From: an uncultured Caryophanales bacterium
GTDB taxonomy: Bacteria > Bacillota_I > Bacilli_A > RFN20 > CAG-826
Assembly (NCBI GenBank): GCA_902464635.1
Contig: CABQKC010000011.1
Location: 1 to 64,000 of the forward strand
Reading direction: 5' to 3'
DNA length: 64,000 bases
Within the stretch, counting starts at the first letter, position 1. Every line of letters starts with the position of its first letter. Shown in pieces: positions 45,661-54,620 of the stretch. The position numbers and the translations under genes were made by a program. The notes under the pieces were generated by a model. The model had not been told where the DNA came from. It did no database searches and was given only the letters and a program-made list of their open reading frames with translations.

Positions 45661-45679
45661 AAGTAGGGATGTATCTAGA
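45661..45679 (+). repeat. Third short copy of the gene 3' end
   Basis: AAGTAGGGATGTATCTAGA is identical to 43784-43802, the last codons of the 43219 gene. The sequence diverges just after it. Confidence 0.75.
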
Positions 45680-45827
45680 CTATGTTAGGTGGCTATTATA
45701 TAAATTTTTACTTTAACACGATTCGAAATTGTCTTTTTTATTATTTTTAGTAACTGATATCACTCTTTTGCTTAAAACGATTGAACAGAAGATCTGGGTG
45801 TGATCTAATTATTGCACGAGGTTTTTT

Positions 45828-47948
45828 ATGGACTTGACAAAATATTTAAATAACGCCCCGACTGATTTAAACGTAGCCGGCTGTGAACCTGAGTATCAGT
45901 TACTTAAAGTTTATGCATTTAATGCCTATTTCAATGCAGACACATTAGAATGCGGTACGGTTAATGATGGCTGTACGTATCGTAGAGATAATTACGCTGG
46001 AATTGATGGGGTTTATATCAACGAAACATTAGATGAAAATACCATTGAATGCCTACATTCTTATTTCGTCGGAAACTCACCATTCATTTTAAATAATGTT
46101 TTAAACGCTTTAACTAAAATTTCTGCCGAAATAAGTGATGTTGTTAGAAAGGGTTTCTATGGCAACAAAAAAGCCGAAGACTTGTTGAAAGATTATTTAA
46201 ATGAGTCCGATAACAAAAAAGTAATAATTAGAATAATCACGGACTACACATGCGATGAAGAAGAAAAATTTGAAATCAACCAAGCCGTTGAAGGGTACAA
46301 ACTTTCGGTAAGGAATTTAGATGTTAGCGCAGTTATCCAATTTGGCGATGATGTTCAATCCGTAATAGAAAGTAATCGAGCACCTTTTGATTGGGTAGAA
46401 AATGGCAAAATATTAATTGATGCCCCCAATAATTTCTTAAAATATGGAGACCATAGTATCGTCTGCAACATTTCTGCCAAGTCGTTGAAAGAGCTATGGG
46501 CTGCAGAAGGCGGTAGGGGACTACTGTCAATGAATCTTCGTTATTACATTAAGTCTGCTAATATTGATGCTAAAATTCAGGAATCAATACAAAAAGATGG
46601 AAAGGATTTCTGGTATTTAAACAATGGGATCATAATTGTCTGCAATGACTATAACATCGTAAACAATGAAGTGTTTCTAAAACAATTTTCTATTGTTAAT
46701 GGAGGCCAAACCTCAAGAATGATTGGTACGACTCCATTTGAGGAAGATTTCTTTGTTTGCTGTAAAATTATTAAAAATACATTCGATACCCCACAAGAAA
46801 AGAATGTTTTTATTGCCAAGGTTGCCGAAGCTTCAAATACCCAAAAACCTATTAAGGCTAAAGATATAATTGCTAATAGGGTCGAACAAAGAAACTTAAA
46901 AACCTTACTCTCGGAAAATAAAGTTTTCATCGAAATAAAGCGTGGTGAAAAATGTTATCACGAGCAATATCCAGAACCATGGCAAAGGACTAAAAATAAT
47001 GAACTTGCCCAAGATTTATATTCGTTTGTTTACCTCGAACCGGGTCCGGCTCGTAACAGTATTTCTTCCTTGCTTTCGAATAACGAGAAATACAATTTGA
47101 TATTTAAGGATCATGAATATTCTTTCGATTTCTTGCGTGATGTCATTTTCTTGGAAAAAGCATATAAGGAATATAAAAATAAAATAGGAAAGATAGAAGA
47201 TGATGGTGATAATGCCGTTAAAAAAGGCCTAGTTAAGAATGGACTTTGGTATTGCTTGGCGACAATTGGTTATGTTTTGAAACTTTATTACAATAAAGAA
47301 TATAGAGAAAATATGTATAAATACCGTAATCAGGAAGGAAGATATGAACTATATTCTCCTGAATTGGCATTTATGCATGGGTTTATTGACAGGTCTATTT
47401 CCTATAAGGATTTTAAAACAAAGGCATTCACTTTATTCGATGGAGTATTTACAAACATAATTATTCCGATGTTCAAAGTCGCTAGAGAATCTAATCAATC
47501 CATTGCATATTCAAACTGGACAAAATCCAATACGGGATTTAGTTCAATTAGAAGGTTTATAAATACAAATGTTTTTGATTTGAAACAGGACTATTTAATA
47601 AATCTTGTTGCCGATTACTTCGTTAAAATAAATGAAGAAACTGAGAATGCAAACATTGATAGATATGTCGATTATTGCAAGAAAAACAAGAAGATAAAAG
47701 CCAAAGACGGCATGGGCTTCGAGTTATCTGAGAATGATGTTGCATTAAGGAACGCTTTGCAAATATATAGGTTCAACTATGCAACGGAAAAACATAAATC
47801 AGAATCTAGCATATTTACTGATAAGATGTTAGATAGGATAGTTTTTGAGAAACCCGTAACAAAAGATGCTCTTAAAAAAATAGTTAGCGATTACACTGTC
47901 TATTATTGCGGAGACGACATAATTAAAATCGTCGCTGAAAACATTTAA
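45828..47948 (+). CDS. AIPR-family abortive infection protein
   Basis: A 706-residue protein of the AIPR (abortive infection phage resistance) family. The core pattern FWYLNNGIIIVCNDY (about 259-273) followed by FSIVNGGQTSRMI (about 286-298) is diagnostic, with EASNTQKPIKAKDI near 332. Members defend against phage; many are thought to act on nucleic acids and stop growth on infection. GAGG (45818-45821) supports the start. It stands alone, between the repeat array and the helicase-nuclease gene, and has a strong terminator. The C-terminal 200 residues look like a separate helical domain. Confidence 0.9.
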   Translation: MDLTKYLNNAPTDLNVAGCEPEYQLLKVYAFNAYFNADTLECGTVNDGCTYRRDNYAGIDGVYINETLDENTIECLHSYFVGNSPFILNNVLNALTKISAEISDVVRKGFYGNKKAEDLLKDYLNESDNKKVIIRIITDYTCDEEEKFEINQAVEGYKLSVRNLDVSAVIQFGDDVQSVIESNRAPFDWVENGKILIDAPNNFLKYGDHSIVCNISAKSLKELWAAEGGRGLLSMNLRYYIKSANIDAKIQESIQKDGKDFWYLNNGIIIVCNDYNIVNNEVFLKQFSIVNGGQTSRMIGTTPFEEDFFVCCKIIKNTFDTPQEKNVFIAKVAEASNTQKPIKAKDIIANRVEQRNLKTLLSENKVFIEIKRGEKCYHEQYPEPWQRTKNNELAQDLYSFVYLEPGPARNSISSLLSNNEKYNLIFKDHEYSFDFLRDVIFLEKAYKEYKNKIGKIEDDGDNAVKKGLVKNGLWYCLATIGYVLKLYYNKEYRENMYKYRNQEGRYELYSPELAFMHGFIDRSISYKDFKTKAFTLFDGVFTNIIIPMFKVARESNQSIAYSNWTKSNTGFSSIRRFINTNVFDLKQDYLINLVADYFVKINEETENANIDRYVDYCKKNKKIKAKDGMGFELSENDVALRNALQIYRFNYATEKHKSESSIFTDKMLDRIVFEKPVTKDALKKIVSDYTVYYCGDDIIKIVAENI

Positions 47949-47966
47949 CTTAATAATATAAGGTTT

Positions 47967-48018
47967 AAAAATAGGCAAAAACACAAAAATAACGTGCGAT
48001 TTGCCTATTTTTCTTTTC
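47967..48018 (+). terminator. Strong terminator after the AIPR gene
   Basis: A perfect 12-bp stem, AAAATAGGCAAA (47967-47978 region) with TTTGCCTATTTT (48000-48011), is followed by TCTTTTCTT. It isolates the AIPR gene from the helicase gene. Confidence 0.85.
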
Positions 48019-48050
48019 TTCTGCCATATATCAATTAAAATAGACCTAAC

Positions 48051-51000
48051 ATGAAAACATCCCTCAGGAATACGATTTATCAGGCTATAATCGAAGATAA
48101 GTGGCTTGATATATCTTATGTTAATAGAGATAAGCAGAATACCGATTATTACATCGGCATTATTGATATCAATATTGATAAGGGGACTATAACATGTGAT
48201 ATTTTTAACCCTTTTATCGATAATAACTGCCTAGTAGCTAAGGACAAAAGGACCATCTATATAAATATCGATAGGATTAAACATGCAAAAGTAATCGAGC
48301 AAAGCTATTATCCTATTTCTGATGATTTAAAGAAAAGAATAGAAGTAGATGCTTCTTTAGCTAACTTTCTAGAAGTAGATACTTTTGATAATAATATCCT
48401 TAGATATCTTTCTGATTGTTATAAATTAGATAACGACCCTTATCTAAAAGAGACAATCATGATTAATGGGATAGATAGAAAAGAATTACATGATAACCAT
48501 TTATATGAATTAGATGATGAACAATTCAATACTCTTCTAGAATCGGTTTTTAAAAAAGATAATGCCTTTGAAGCAGAGAAAGTATTTAGATTCTCTACAT
48601 TGGCCATCAATTATTTCTCTATCGATATAAAAGGTAAGCAATATGTCGTAGGTTATAGGAAACTATATATCAATTTTAAGAACAAGACTCTTAAGATGGA
48701 TGACCATACTACGATTAATAAATCATTCTTAATAGATAAAGACCAAAAGATAACATTAAGGATGTATCTGGATATGGATCCAGATGAATTTTCTAGAAGC
48801 TTTGACAAGAAGGCTAGGGAATATATCGATTTAATGAAAGAGAATTTCCATAATGGAGAATTAGTTAATACACGTCCTTCATTGTTTTTATTAAGTAGGA
48901 ATGCCCAAAAAGGAGTGGATTTAGCCTTTGATGCCATATCCACGATGGACCAAGAAGGGAAGCTAACCCAACCCTTAAAATCTTTCTTCGGCAGGAATAG
49001 AAGTGGTACAGGTAGCAAAAAAGACCCAAATATAGTCGTATTCAATAAAGATAAAATCAATATAGACCAGATGAGGGTTGTCTATAATTCGATGGTCAAC
49101 CATGTTACTTATGTCAAAGGTCCTCCTGGAACAGGAAAGACTGAGACTATATTCAATGTTTTATTATCGGCATATGCGAATGATAAGACTGTTTTAGTGT
49201 GTTCAAATAACAACCATCCAGTTAATGATATCTTTGCTAAGATGACTAAATCACTTAGTAGGAAGAATACATCTAATGAAGAAGAAACAATCATGTTTCC
49301 TATAATGAGACTAGGCAATAACGAAGAATTAAAGGAAACTATCATTAAATTACGTAGGGCAGTGGAATATGCTGACTCACATAAAGATACGAATACCATA
49401 TCTGAATATACTAGTAAATCTAAAAACAGGGCTCTTTCTAGCTTTGCCGAATTAAAAGAACTACTAAGGCGATATGAAGAAAGGGAAGAGTTAGAAGACA
49501 AGGTCAATAAATTAGAAAAGATTAAACCCCTTGCCCAAATTGGCCAAATTGCAAAAGAAATAGATAAGCAAATTGATTTGCAAAGGCAGAAATTGGTCTC
49601 GACTTTGGTAGTAAACGAAGAAGATGTAACTAAATATGCAATATCTGCTAAAGATAATTCTAGTTTCCTTAATTTCATTTATTATTCTTCTTTGTCTAAA
49701 ATCAAGAAACTATTATCCCCTTCATATAAAGAACTAGTTGATGCCATTGAAACTGAAAACATAGAAGAAGCCGTATATAAATTAAATAAATACCTTCGTG
49801 ATGATGATAATCTAAGGAAGTTCTTGGATATTTTCCCAATTGTTGTATCTACTAATGTAGCAAGTGAGAAACTAGGTGAAGCCAAACCTCATTTTGATTT
49901 AGTCATAATGGATGAGGCAGGCCAATGTAATATTGCTACTAGCCTTATACCGATAGTAAGGGGGACTAATCTTCTTCTAGTAGGAGATACAAACCAATTG
50001 CAACCTGTAACTGTTATAGAAACCGATGTAAATGATTATTTATTGAAGCAATATAACATCAAGCCAGAATATGATTATGTTGCCAATTCGATATTATCAA
50101 CCATGCTTAGGAAGGACAATAATTCCAAAAGCATCCTTTTAAGATACCATTATAGATGTGGCAAACGTATCGCTGGATTTGTTAACCAAAGGTTTTATGA
50201 ACGTCAGCTTAAATTACGCAACTTAAACGAAGGCAAATTGACTTACGTTAACGTTAAGAACCATTATAAGGCCGGATCTAGAAACGCCTATGTGGATGAA
50301 GCTAAATCTATTGTAGATATAATCAAGAAGAACAATTATAAAGATGTAGGGATCATTACTCCGTTTGTTAATCAGGCTTCCTTGATAAACAAATATCTTT
50401 CTATCAATGGATTATCTGATATAAAAGCAGGTACAGTACATACATTGCAAGGATCGGAAAAATCAATAATCATCATGTCTAGTGCCCTTTCTTTAAGTAC
50501 GAGTATCAAGACAATGGATTGGATTAAGAATAACCATGAACTCATCAATGTTGCAGTCACTAGGGCTAAGGAACAATTCATATTTGTAGGAGACAAAGTA
50601 GCAATAGATACATTAAGCAAAGATGATGACTCTGATTTAAAAGTACTTTCTGATTACGTATTTAAAAATGGGGATATAGTCGTGCCTAAAAGTGTTGCAA
50701 CTATATCTACTGACTTTTCAAATAATTCCGATAGCGAGAAAGATTTCTTTGCAACCATCACCCCATATTTTAATAAACGTGGGACTAAGATGAGGATTGA
50801 AAGGAATGTAAAAGTAAAAGATGCAATAAAACATATCCATCCTGAAGATATATCATTAATTGGCAAGAAGGAATTTGATGTAATCGTACAGTCTAGCTAT
50901 GGCCTATTTAACAAGACATATAAAACCATCGTTGTATTTGAAATAGATGGAGGGGAGCATGTCGGCTCTAAATTAGTCGCATCTAGAGATAGGGAAAAAG

Positions 51001-51164
51001 AAAAAATATGTTCTAAATATGGGATTAAATTGATTAGGATAGCCAATCATGAAGTAAAGGATTATGAACTGATAATATCTTTATTCGAATGTGTCATTAA
51101 GAATATCCCTGATATCGAATTTGTCGGTAAGCAACTTTCGTTATTTGAAGAACAGGCTGAATAG
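48051..51164 (+). CDS. SF1 helicase-nuclease fusion with WYL-like N-terminus
   Basis: A 1037-residue protein. Residues about 1-90 resemble a WYL sensor domain (IEDKWLDISYVNRD). An SF1B helicase of the Upf1/DNA2 kind follows: Walker A KGPPGTGKTET (about 354-364), Walker B VIMDEAGQCN (about 618-627), motif III GDTNQLQPV (about 645) and motif VI VAVTRAKEQ (about 832). The C-terminus (about 890-1035) is a DUF2726-like PD-(D/E)XK nuclease: KEFDVIV (about 938) and VFEIDGGEH (about 961), then RDREKEK. This layout suits cutting or unwinding foreign nucleic acid under control of a sensed ligand. A weak -10 (48036-48041) lies 9 bases before the ATG, and no Shine-Dalgarno site is seen. Confidence 0.9.
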   Translation: MKTSLRNTIYQAIIEDKWLDISYVNRDKQNTDYYIGIIDINIDKGTITCDIFNPFIDNNCLVAKDKRTIYINIDRIKHAKVIEQSYYPISDDLKKRIEVDASLANFLEVDTFDNNILRYLSDCYKLDNDPYLKETIMINGIDRKELHDNHLYELDDEQFNTLLESVFKKDNAFEAEKVFRFSTLAINYFSIDIKGKQYVVGYRKLYINFKNKTLKMDDHTTINKSFLIDKDQKITLRMYLDMDPDEFSRSFDKKAREYIDLMKENFHNGELVNTRPSLFLLSRNAQKGVDLAFDAISTMDQEGKLTQPLKSFFGRNRSGTGSKKDPNIVVFNKDKINIDQMRVVYNSMVNHVTYVKGPPGTGKTETIFNVLLSAYANDKTVLVCSNNNHPVNDIFAKMTKSLSRKNTSNEEETIMFPIMRLGNNEELKETIIKLRRAVEYADSHKDTNTISEYTSKSKNRALSSFAELKELLRRYEEREELEDKVNKLEKIKPLAQIGQIAKEIDKQIDLQRQKLVSTLVVNEEDVTKYAISAKDNSSFLNFIYYSSLSKIKKLLSPSYKELVDAIETENIEEAVYKLNKYLRDDDNLRKFLDIFPIVVSTNVASEKLGEAKPHFDLVIMDEAGQCNIATSLIPIVRGTNLLLVGDTNQLQPVTVIETDVNDYLLKQYNIKPEYDYVANSILSTMLRKDNNSKSILLRYHYRCGKRIAGFVNQRFYERQLKLRNLNEGKLTYVNVKNHYKAGSRNAYVDEAKSIVDIIKKNNYKDVGIITPFVNQASLINKYLSINGLSDIKAGTVHTLQGSEKSIIIMSSALSLSTSIKTMDWIKNNHELINVAVTRAKEQFIFVGDKVAIDTLSKDDDSDLKVLSDYVFKNGDIVVPKSVATISTDFSNNSDSEKDFFATITPYFNKRGTKMRIERNVKVKDAIKHIHPEDISLIGKKEFDVIVQSSYGLFNKTYKTIVVFEIDGGEHVGSKLVASRDREKEKICSKYGIKLIRIANHEVKDYELIISLFECVIKNIPDIEFVGKQLSLFEEQAE

Positions 51165-51173
51165 GAATTATTT

Positions 51174-52073
51174 ATGGTAACTTGCATTGGAGAAATCCTA
51201 ATTGATCAATTTGTTGAAGGGTATAAGGTAATAAACGCTATAGGAGGCGCTCCTTTTAACGTTGCTACTTCAATTAAAAGGAGTGGAGGACATTCTTCTT
51301 TCCTTGGTTCAGTTGGAGAAGATGAAGAAGGAAAGCTTATCCTAGAAGAAGCATCTAAATTAAAATTAGATAACCTTTACCTAAATAGATTCAAGGAATA
51401 TAAGACTACCATAGCCCAAGTTAAATTAATCGATGGGGAACGCTATTTTAAATTCATTAGGGATAACGGGGCTGATTATCATTTTGATTTACCTTTTCCT
51501 AAGGAAATATATTCTTCTAGCATTGTCCATTTAGGATCATTGATGTTAAGCGAAGAAGTCGGCAGGAGCTTTATTAAAGAATTAATCAAGGAATTAAAGA
51601 AGAGACATATATTGATTAGCTTTGATATCAATTATAGGAAAGATATATTCAAAGGAATCCCTAATGTTAAGGATATCTATAAAGAAATAATCAAGGATGT
51701 CGATATATTAAAGATTTCAGAAGAAGAGATATCTATATTTGGAGAAGATTATATTTCTTCTTTAAAAGATAAATTGATTTGCCTTTCTTTAGGAAGCAAA
51801 GGGAGCAGCTATCGTTATAATTCTTTAAAAGGAGTTGTTCCATCTATAAAAGTAAAACCAATTGATACAACTGGGGCAGGAGATGCTTTTTTCGGGGCTA
51901 TATTAGCTAATCTAGATGGACATAACCTATTTGAATTAGATAAAGAATACCTAGATAGGATATTTGGCTTTGCTAATGTGGTCGGGGCCTTGACTACTTT
52001 AGGCAAAGGGGCGATTAACCCAATTCCATATAAAGTAGACGTTTTAGAATTTATCAAAACCCATTCTAAATAG
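51174..52073 (+). CDS. PfkB-family fructokinase
   Basis: A 299-residue ribokinase/PfkB sugar kinase, closest in look to fructokinases. It has the N-terminal substrate motif IGEILIDQFVEG and IGGAPFNVATSIKRSGG (about 24-40), and the ATP/catalytic motif DTTGAGDAFFGA (about 230-241) with the catalytic Asp. The likely reaction is fructose to fructose-6-P; other sugars are possible. It starts 9 bases after the helicase gene and may share its transcript, which is an odd pairing, or use an internal promoter. GGAA upstream is a modest ribosome site. Confidence 0.88.
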   Translation: MVTCIGEILIDQFVEGYKVINAIGGAPFNVATSIKRSGGHSSFLGSVGEDEEGKLILEEASKLKLDNLYLNRFKEYKTTIAQVKLIDGERYFKFIRDNGADYHFDLPFPKEIYSSSIVHLGSLMLSEEVGRSFIKELIKELKKRHILISFDINYRKDIFKGIPNVKDIYKEIIKDVDILKISEEEISIFGEDYISSLKDKLICLSLGSKGSSYRYNSLKGVVPSIKVKPIDTTGAGDAFFGAILANLDGHNLFELDKEYLDRIFGFANVVGALTTLGKGAINPIPYKVDVLEFIKTHSK

Positions 52074-52141
52074 CTAGTTAGCTTATTTCTTTTACAAATA
52101 AGTCCCTAATTAAGATATACTTACCTAATAAAGGGATTTTT

Positions 52142-53509
52142 ATGGCAAAAGAATTACATCATATTGATAAATGGGGATTTGCAAACGTTGATTTTGGGGA
52201 AGAGATATTAGAAAAGAACCAAAAGGCTCTTATTTTAATTGCTGGCGCTTCTAGCTCTGGTAAATCCTATGGGGCAGTATTCCTAAAACAAATGCTAGAA
52301 AAGATGGGACATAAAGCCTGCACCATATCTCTAGACCAATATAATGGAGGATTATCTAGGATTATTCCTAATAAGGTAAACCTTAATTACTTTAATTCCT
52401 CTATAAAAGATATGGGTCGTATCTACTCCAAGATTAAACCCATTATAGAAAATGTAGATTTCTCTTCTAAATATGATGAAACTAGGCTTTCCCTTATTAA
52501 AGATGCCTTAAAAGATGAATTTAATGAACTAGATTTAGATAAATTCATAACTGGGTTAGGAATTGAATGGTCTAAACTCAATTTTGATGAACCTAGTGTC
52601 TATGATCTAAAAGAGGCTAGCCGTGACATAAAGGATTTATTAAAAGGAAAGACAGTTGAAGAGAAACTATATTCAAAAGTCGTCTCAGAAAGAATTAAAT
52701 CCAATTCAATCATCAATGGGGATGAATGCTCATTTATCATTGTCGAAGGTATATATGCTTTAAATGATAAACTATTAGATGAATTAAAAGGAATAGAAAT
52801 AGTAAAGAATTTCATTGATGGCAATCCTAAATCCTTGTTCCTTAGACGTCTTATTAGGGATATGGGTTCAACAAGTGCGTCAACTTCTTTTACGGCCAAG
52901 TTATATTTTTCTTCCATCATGGATAGCTATAGGCAGACAATTCTTCCTTCTAGAAGCAAAGCCGATTTGGTTCTAGATAACGATATGTCATTTGCTGAAC
53001 TTAGGTCAGGCAATCTTTATTTAAGCAAAAATCTTTATCCTGTAAATTCAAAAGAAGGATTAAAGAGGCTAGAAGATAATTCTCTAGTAGTGGAGAGATC
53101 TTTCCAAAAGGATTTCTATATCGTCTGCGAGAATGAGAAACAAGAAGAAAACAATATCCTTAGATTTAGGGAAACTTCAATTGACGAAGGAAAGACTTAT
53201 AAGCCGGCTTCCTTGGTCCATAAAGGCGCTCCTAAATGGAGAAAAGACAACAAGATAATTAGGCCAGTCAATGTCTTGCTTGATGAAAATTGCATCCAAG
53301 ATGTATGGAAAGATGAGGAAAGCTGCCTTTATGATTTCCTTACTAATGGATTCATGATTAATAGAATCGAAATCAAAATAAAGACTAGGATTATCTATAA
53401 AGGATATAACATCACTTTATTCGAGGCTAAAGACAGGAACAATAACTTAGAGATAGGTGATGACATCCCTTCATCTATATTAGAAGAAGTGCTTAATTAC
53501 GTTAGATAA
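52142..53509 (+). CDS. Uridine kinase/PRK-like P-loop kinase with CYTH-like C-terminus
   Basis: A 455-residue protein. Residues about 28-290 form a phosphoribulokinase/uridine-kinase-type P-loop kinase: GASSSGKS (about 36-43), the SLDQYNGG segment (about 64-71) and FIIVEGIYAL (about 197-206). The final 150 residues (about 310-450) start with a charged strand pattern VVERSFQKDFYIV and include LRFRET, which suggests a CYTH-type phosphate tunnel. Uridine kinase salvages uridine or cytidine; a CYTH partner might act on polyphosphate. AAAGGGA stands 6 bases before the ATG. The end overlaps the convergent glycerate kinase gene by 8 bases. Confidence 0.78.
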   Translation: MAKELHHIDKWGFANVDFGEEILEKNQKALILIAGASSSGKSYGAVFLKQMLEKMGHKACTISLDQYNGGLSRIIPNKVNLNYFNSSIKDMGRIYSKIKPIIENVDFSSKYDETRLSLIKDALKDEFNELDLDKFITGLGIEWSKLNFDEPSVYDLKEASRDIKDLLKGKTVEEKLYSKVVSERIKSNSIINGDECSFIIVEGIYALNDKLLDELKGIEIVKNFIDGNPKSLFLRRLIRDMGSTSASTSFTAKLYFSSIMDSYRQTILPSRSKADLVLDNDMSFAELRSGNLYLSKNLYPVNSKEGLKRLEDNSLVVERSFQKDFYIVCENEKQEENNILRFRETSIDEGKTYKPASLVHKGAPKWRKDNKIIRPVNVLLDENCIQDVWKDEESCLYDFLTNGFMINRIEIKIKTRIIYKGYNITLFEAKDRNNNLEIGDDIPSSILEEVLNYVR

Positions 53510-54590
53510 GATCATCTAATACTTTTATCAAGGTCTTTCTATATAATTCTTTCGCATGACTCTTTATATATTCAAAAGATATATTTTCATCGGAAGTTTT
53601 ATAAATTCGATATAATGGGTCGCTTATTTTTGATTTGCCACATATTATCACTAGTTTATTTTTATCAATTCGTTTCAATATCCCGTTTATAGCCTTCCCG
53701 TTTAATGATTGGTTATCAAAACTTCCTTCGCCAGTTATTATTAAATCTGCTTTAGACGCATATTTATCAAAATCATTTAAGTCCAATATTTTATCTATTC
53801 CTAGTTTGATTGAAGCATCAAAGAAAGAATAGAAACATCCTCCTAATCCTCCTGAAGCCCCTAAGGAAGGAGTATTAGTTAAATCTTTTCCTAATTCTTT
53901 TTTAATAATAGAAGAGAAGTGGAAGAATGATTTATCAAGGAATTCAATTTCTTTTTCGTTATATCCTTTTTGTTTACCATAGATTTGACTAGCCACATTA
54001 TTTCCAGTTAAAGGATTAGTAACATCGCAATAGCAATTAAACTTAATTCCTTTAATCTTTTCTTTTAACTTTTGAGCATTAAATGAATACACGTCCTTAA
54101 TATTTTTAGCGGTCAACTCTCCCTTAATATTGAAATCTACCCCCAAATAGGAGAGTAAACCTATCCCCATTTCATTTGTAGAACTTCCACCTAAAAATAT
54201 ATTTATTGATCTAGGGTTATATCTTAAAGCGTCTTCGATTACTATTCCTATCCCTTTAGTAGTCCTCTCTAATGATGGTATCTTATTTGTTAGATATGGA
54301 AGTCCAATAATCTTAGCTACTTCTATATAGGCATCATTATCCTTGGATATGAAGTAGGGGATATTTATTTTCTTATATTCAGCATCGATAGAATTAACAT
54401 ATATTGTTTTTCCTTCTAGGATAGCTGAGATGATATCTAAACTACCTTCCCCTCCATCTGCAATAGGTAAATAAACCCCATTGAAGTAGGATTTATATTT
54501 ATTGTTTATAACTTCTTTAGAAATAGAAATAATATCAAAGGTAGATAAAGTTCCTTTAAAAGAATCTAGGCAAAACAAAACATTTTTCAT
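53502..54590 (-). CDS. Glycerate kinase (GarK family)
   Basis: A 362-residue glycerate 2-kinase-type enzyme. Family motifs are DSFKGTLS (about 9-16), PIADGGEGS (about 42-50), TTKGIGIVI (about 109) and FLGGSSTNEMG (about 131-141), with GASGGLGG near 246. It phosphorylates D-glycerate with ATP, feeding it to glycolysis. A perfect TATAAT (54602-54597) lies 6 bases before the ATG, without a Shine-Dalgarno site, so the gene probably has its own leaderless transcript besides possible read-through from the nucleoside importer. Confidence 0.92.
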   Translation of the reverse strand: MKNVLFCLDSFKGTLSTFDIISISKEVINNKYKSYFNGVYLPIADGGEGSLDIISAILEGKTIYVNSIDAEYKKINIPYFISKDNDAYIEVAKIIGLPYLTNKIPSLERTTKGIGIVIEDALRYNPRSINIFLGGSSTNEMGIGLLSYLGVDFNIKGELTAKNIKDVYSFNAQKLKEKIKGIKFNCYCDVTNPLTGNNVASQIYGKQKGYNEKEIEFLDKSFFHFSSIIKKELGKDLTNTPSLGASGGLGGCFYSFFDASIKLGIDKILDLNDFDKYASKADLIITGEGSFDNQSLNGKAINGILKRIDKNKLVIICGKSKISDPLYRIYKTSDENISFEYIKSHAKELYRKTLIKVLDDLI

Positions 54591-54596
54591 AGATTC

Positions 54597-54602
54597 ATTA
54601 TA
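54597..54602 (-). promoter_or_regulatory. -10 box of a probably leaderless glycerate kinase mRNA
   Basis: On the minus strand a perfect TATAAT is followed by GAATCT and the ATG, a 6-base gap. No good -35 is visible, and no Shine-Dalgarno site. Confidence 0.5.
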
Positions 54603-54620
54603 ACTAATCTAGATTATTAA

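Larger units (their letters stand above)
45311..45827 (+). other. 517-base gap with decayed copies
   Basis: No intact gene is seen. It holds a fragment similar to the middle of the 43219 gene (45395-45455), the second long direct repeat (45474-45632) and a third short copy of the gene's 3' end (45661-45679). About 150 bases of AT-rich sequence before the AIPR gene presumably contain that gene's promoter. Confidence 0.75.

Noticed and set aside
43784..45690. Insertion sequence or transposon
   Set aside because: There is no transposase gene, and the repeats are direct and include a gene's 3' end, unlike IS ends.
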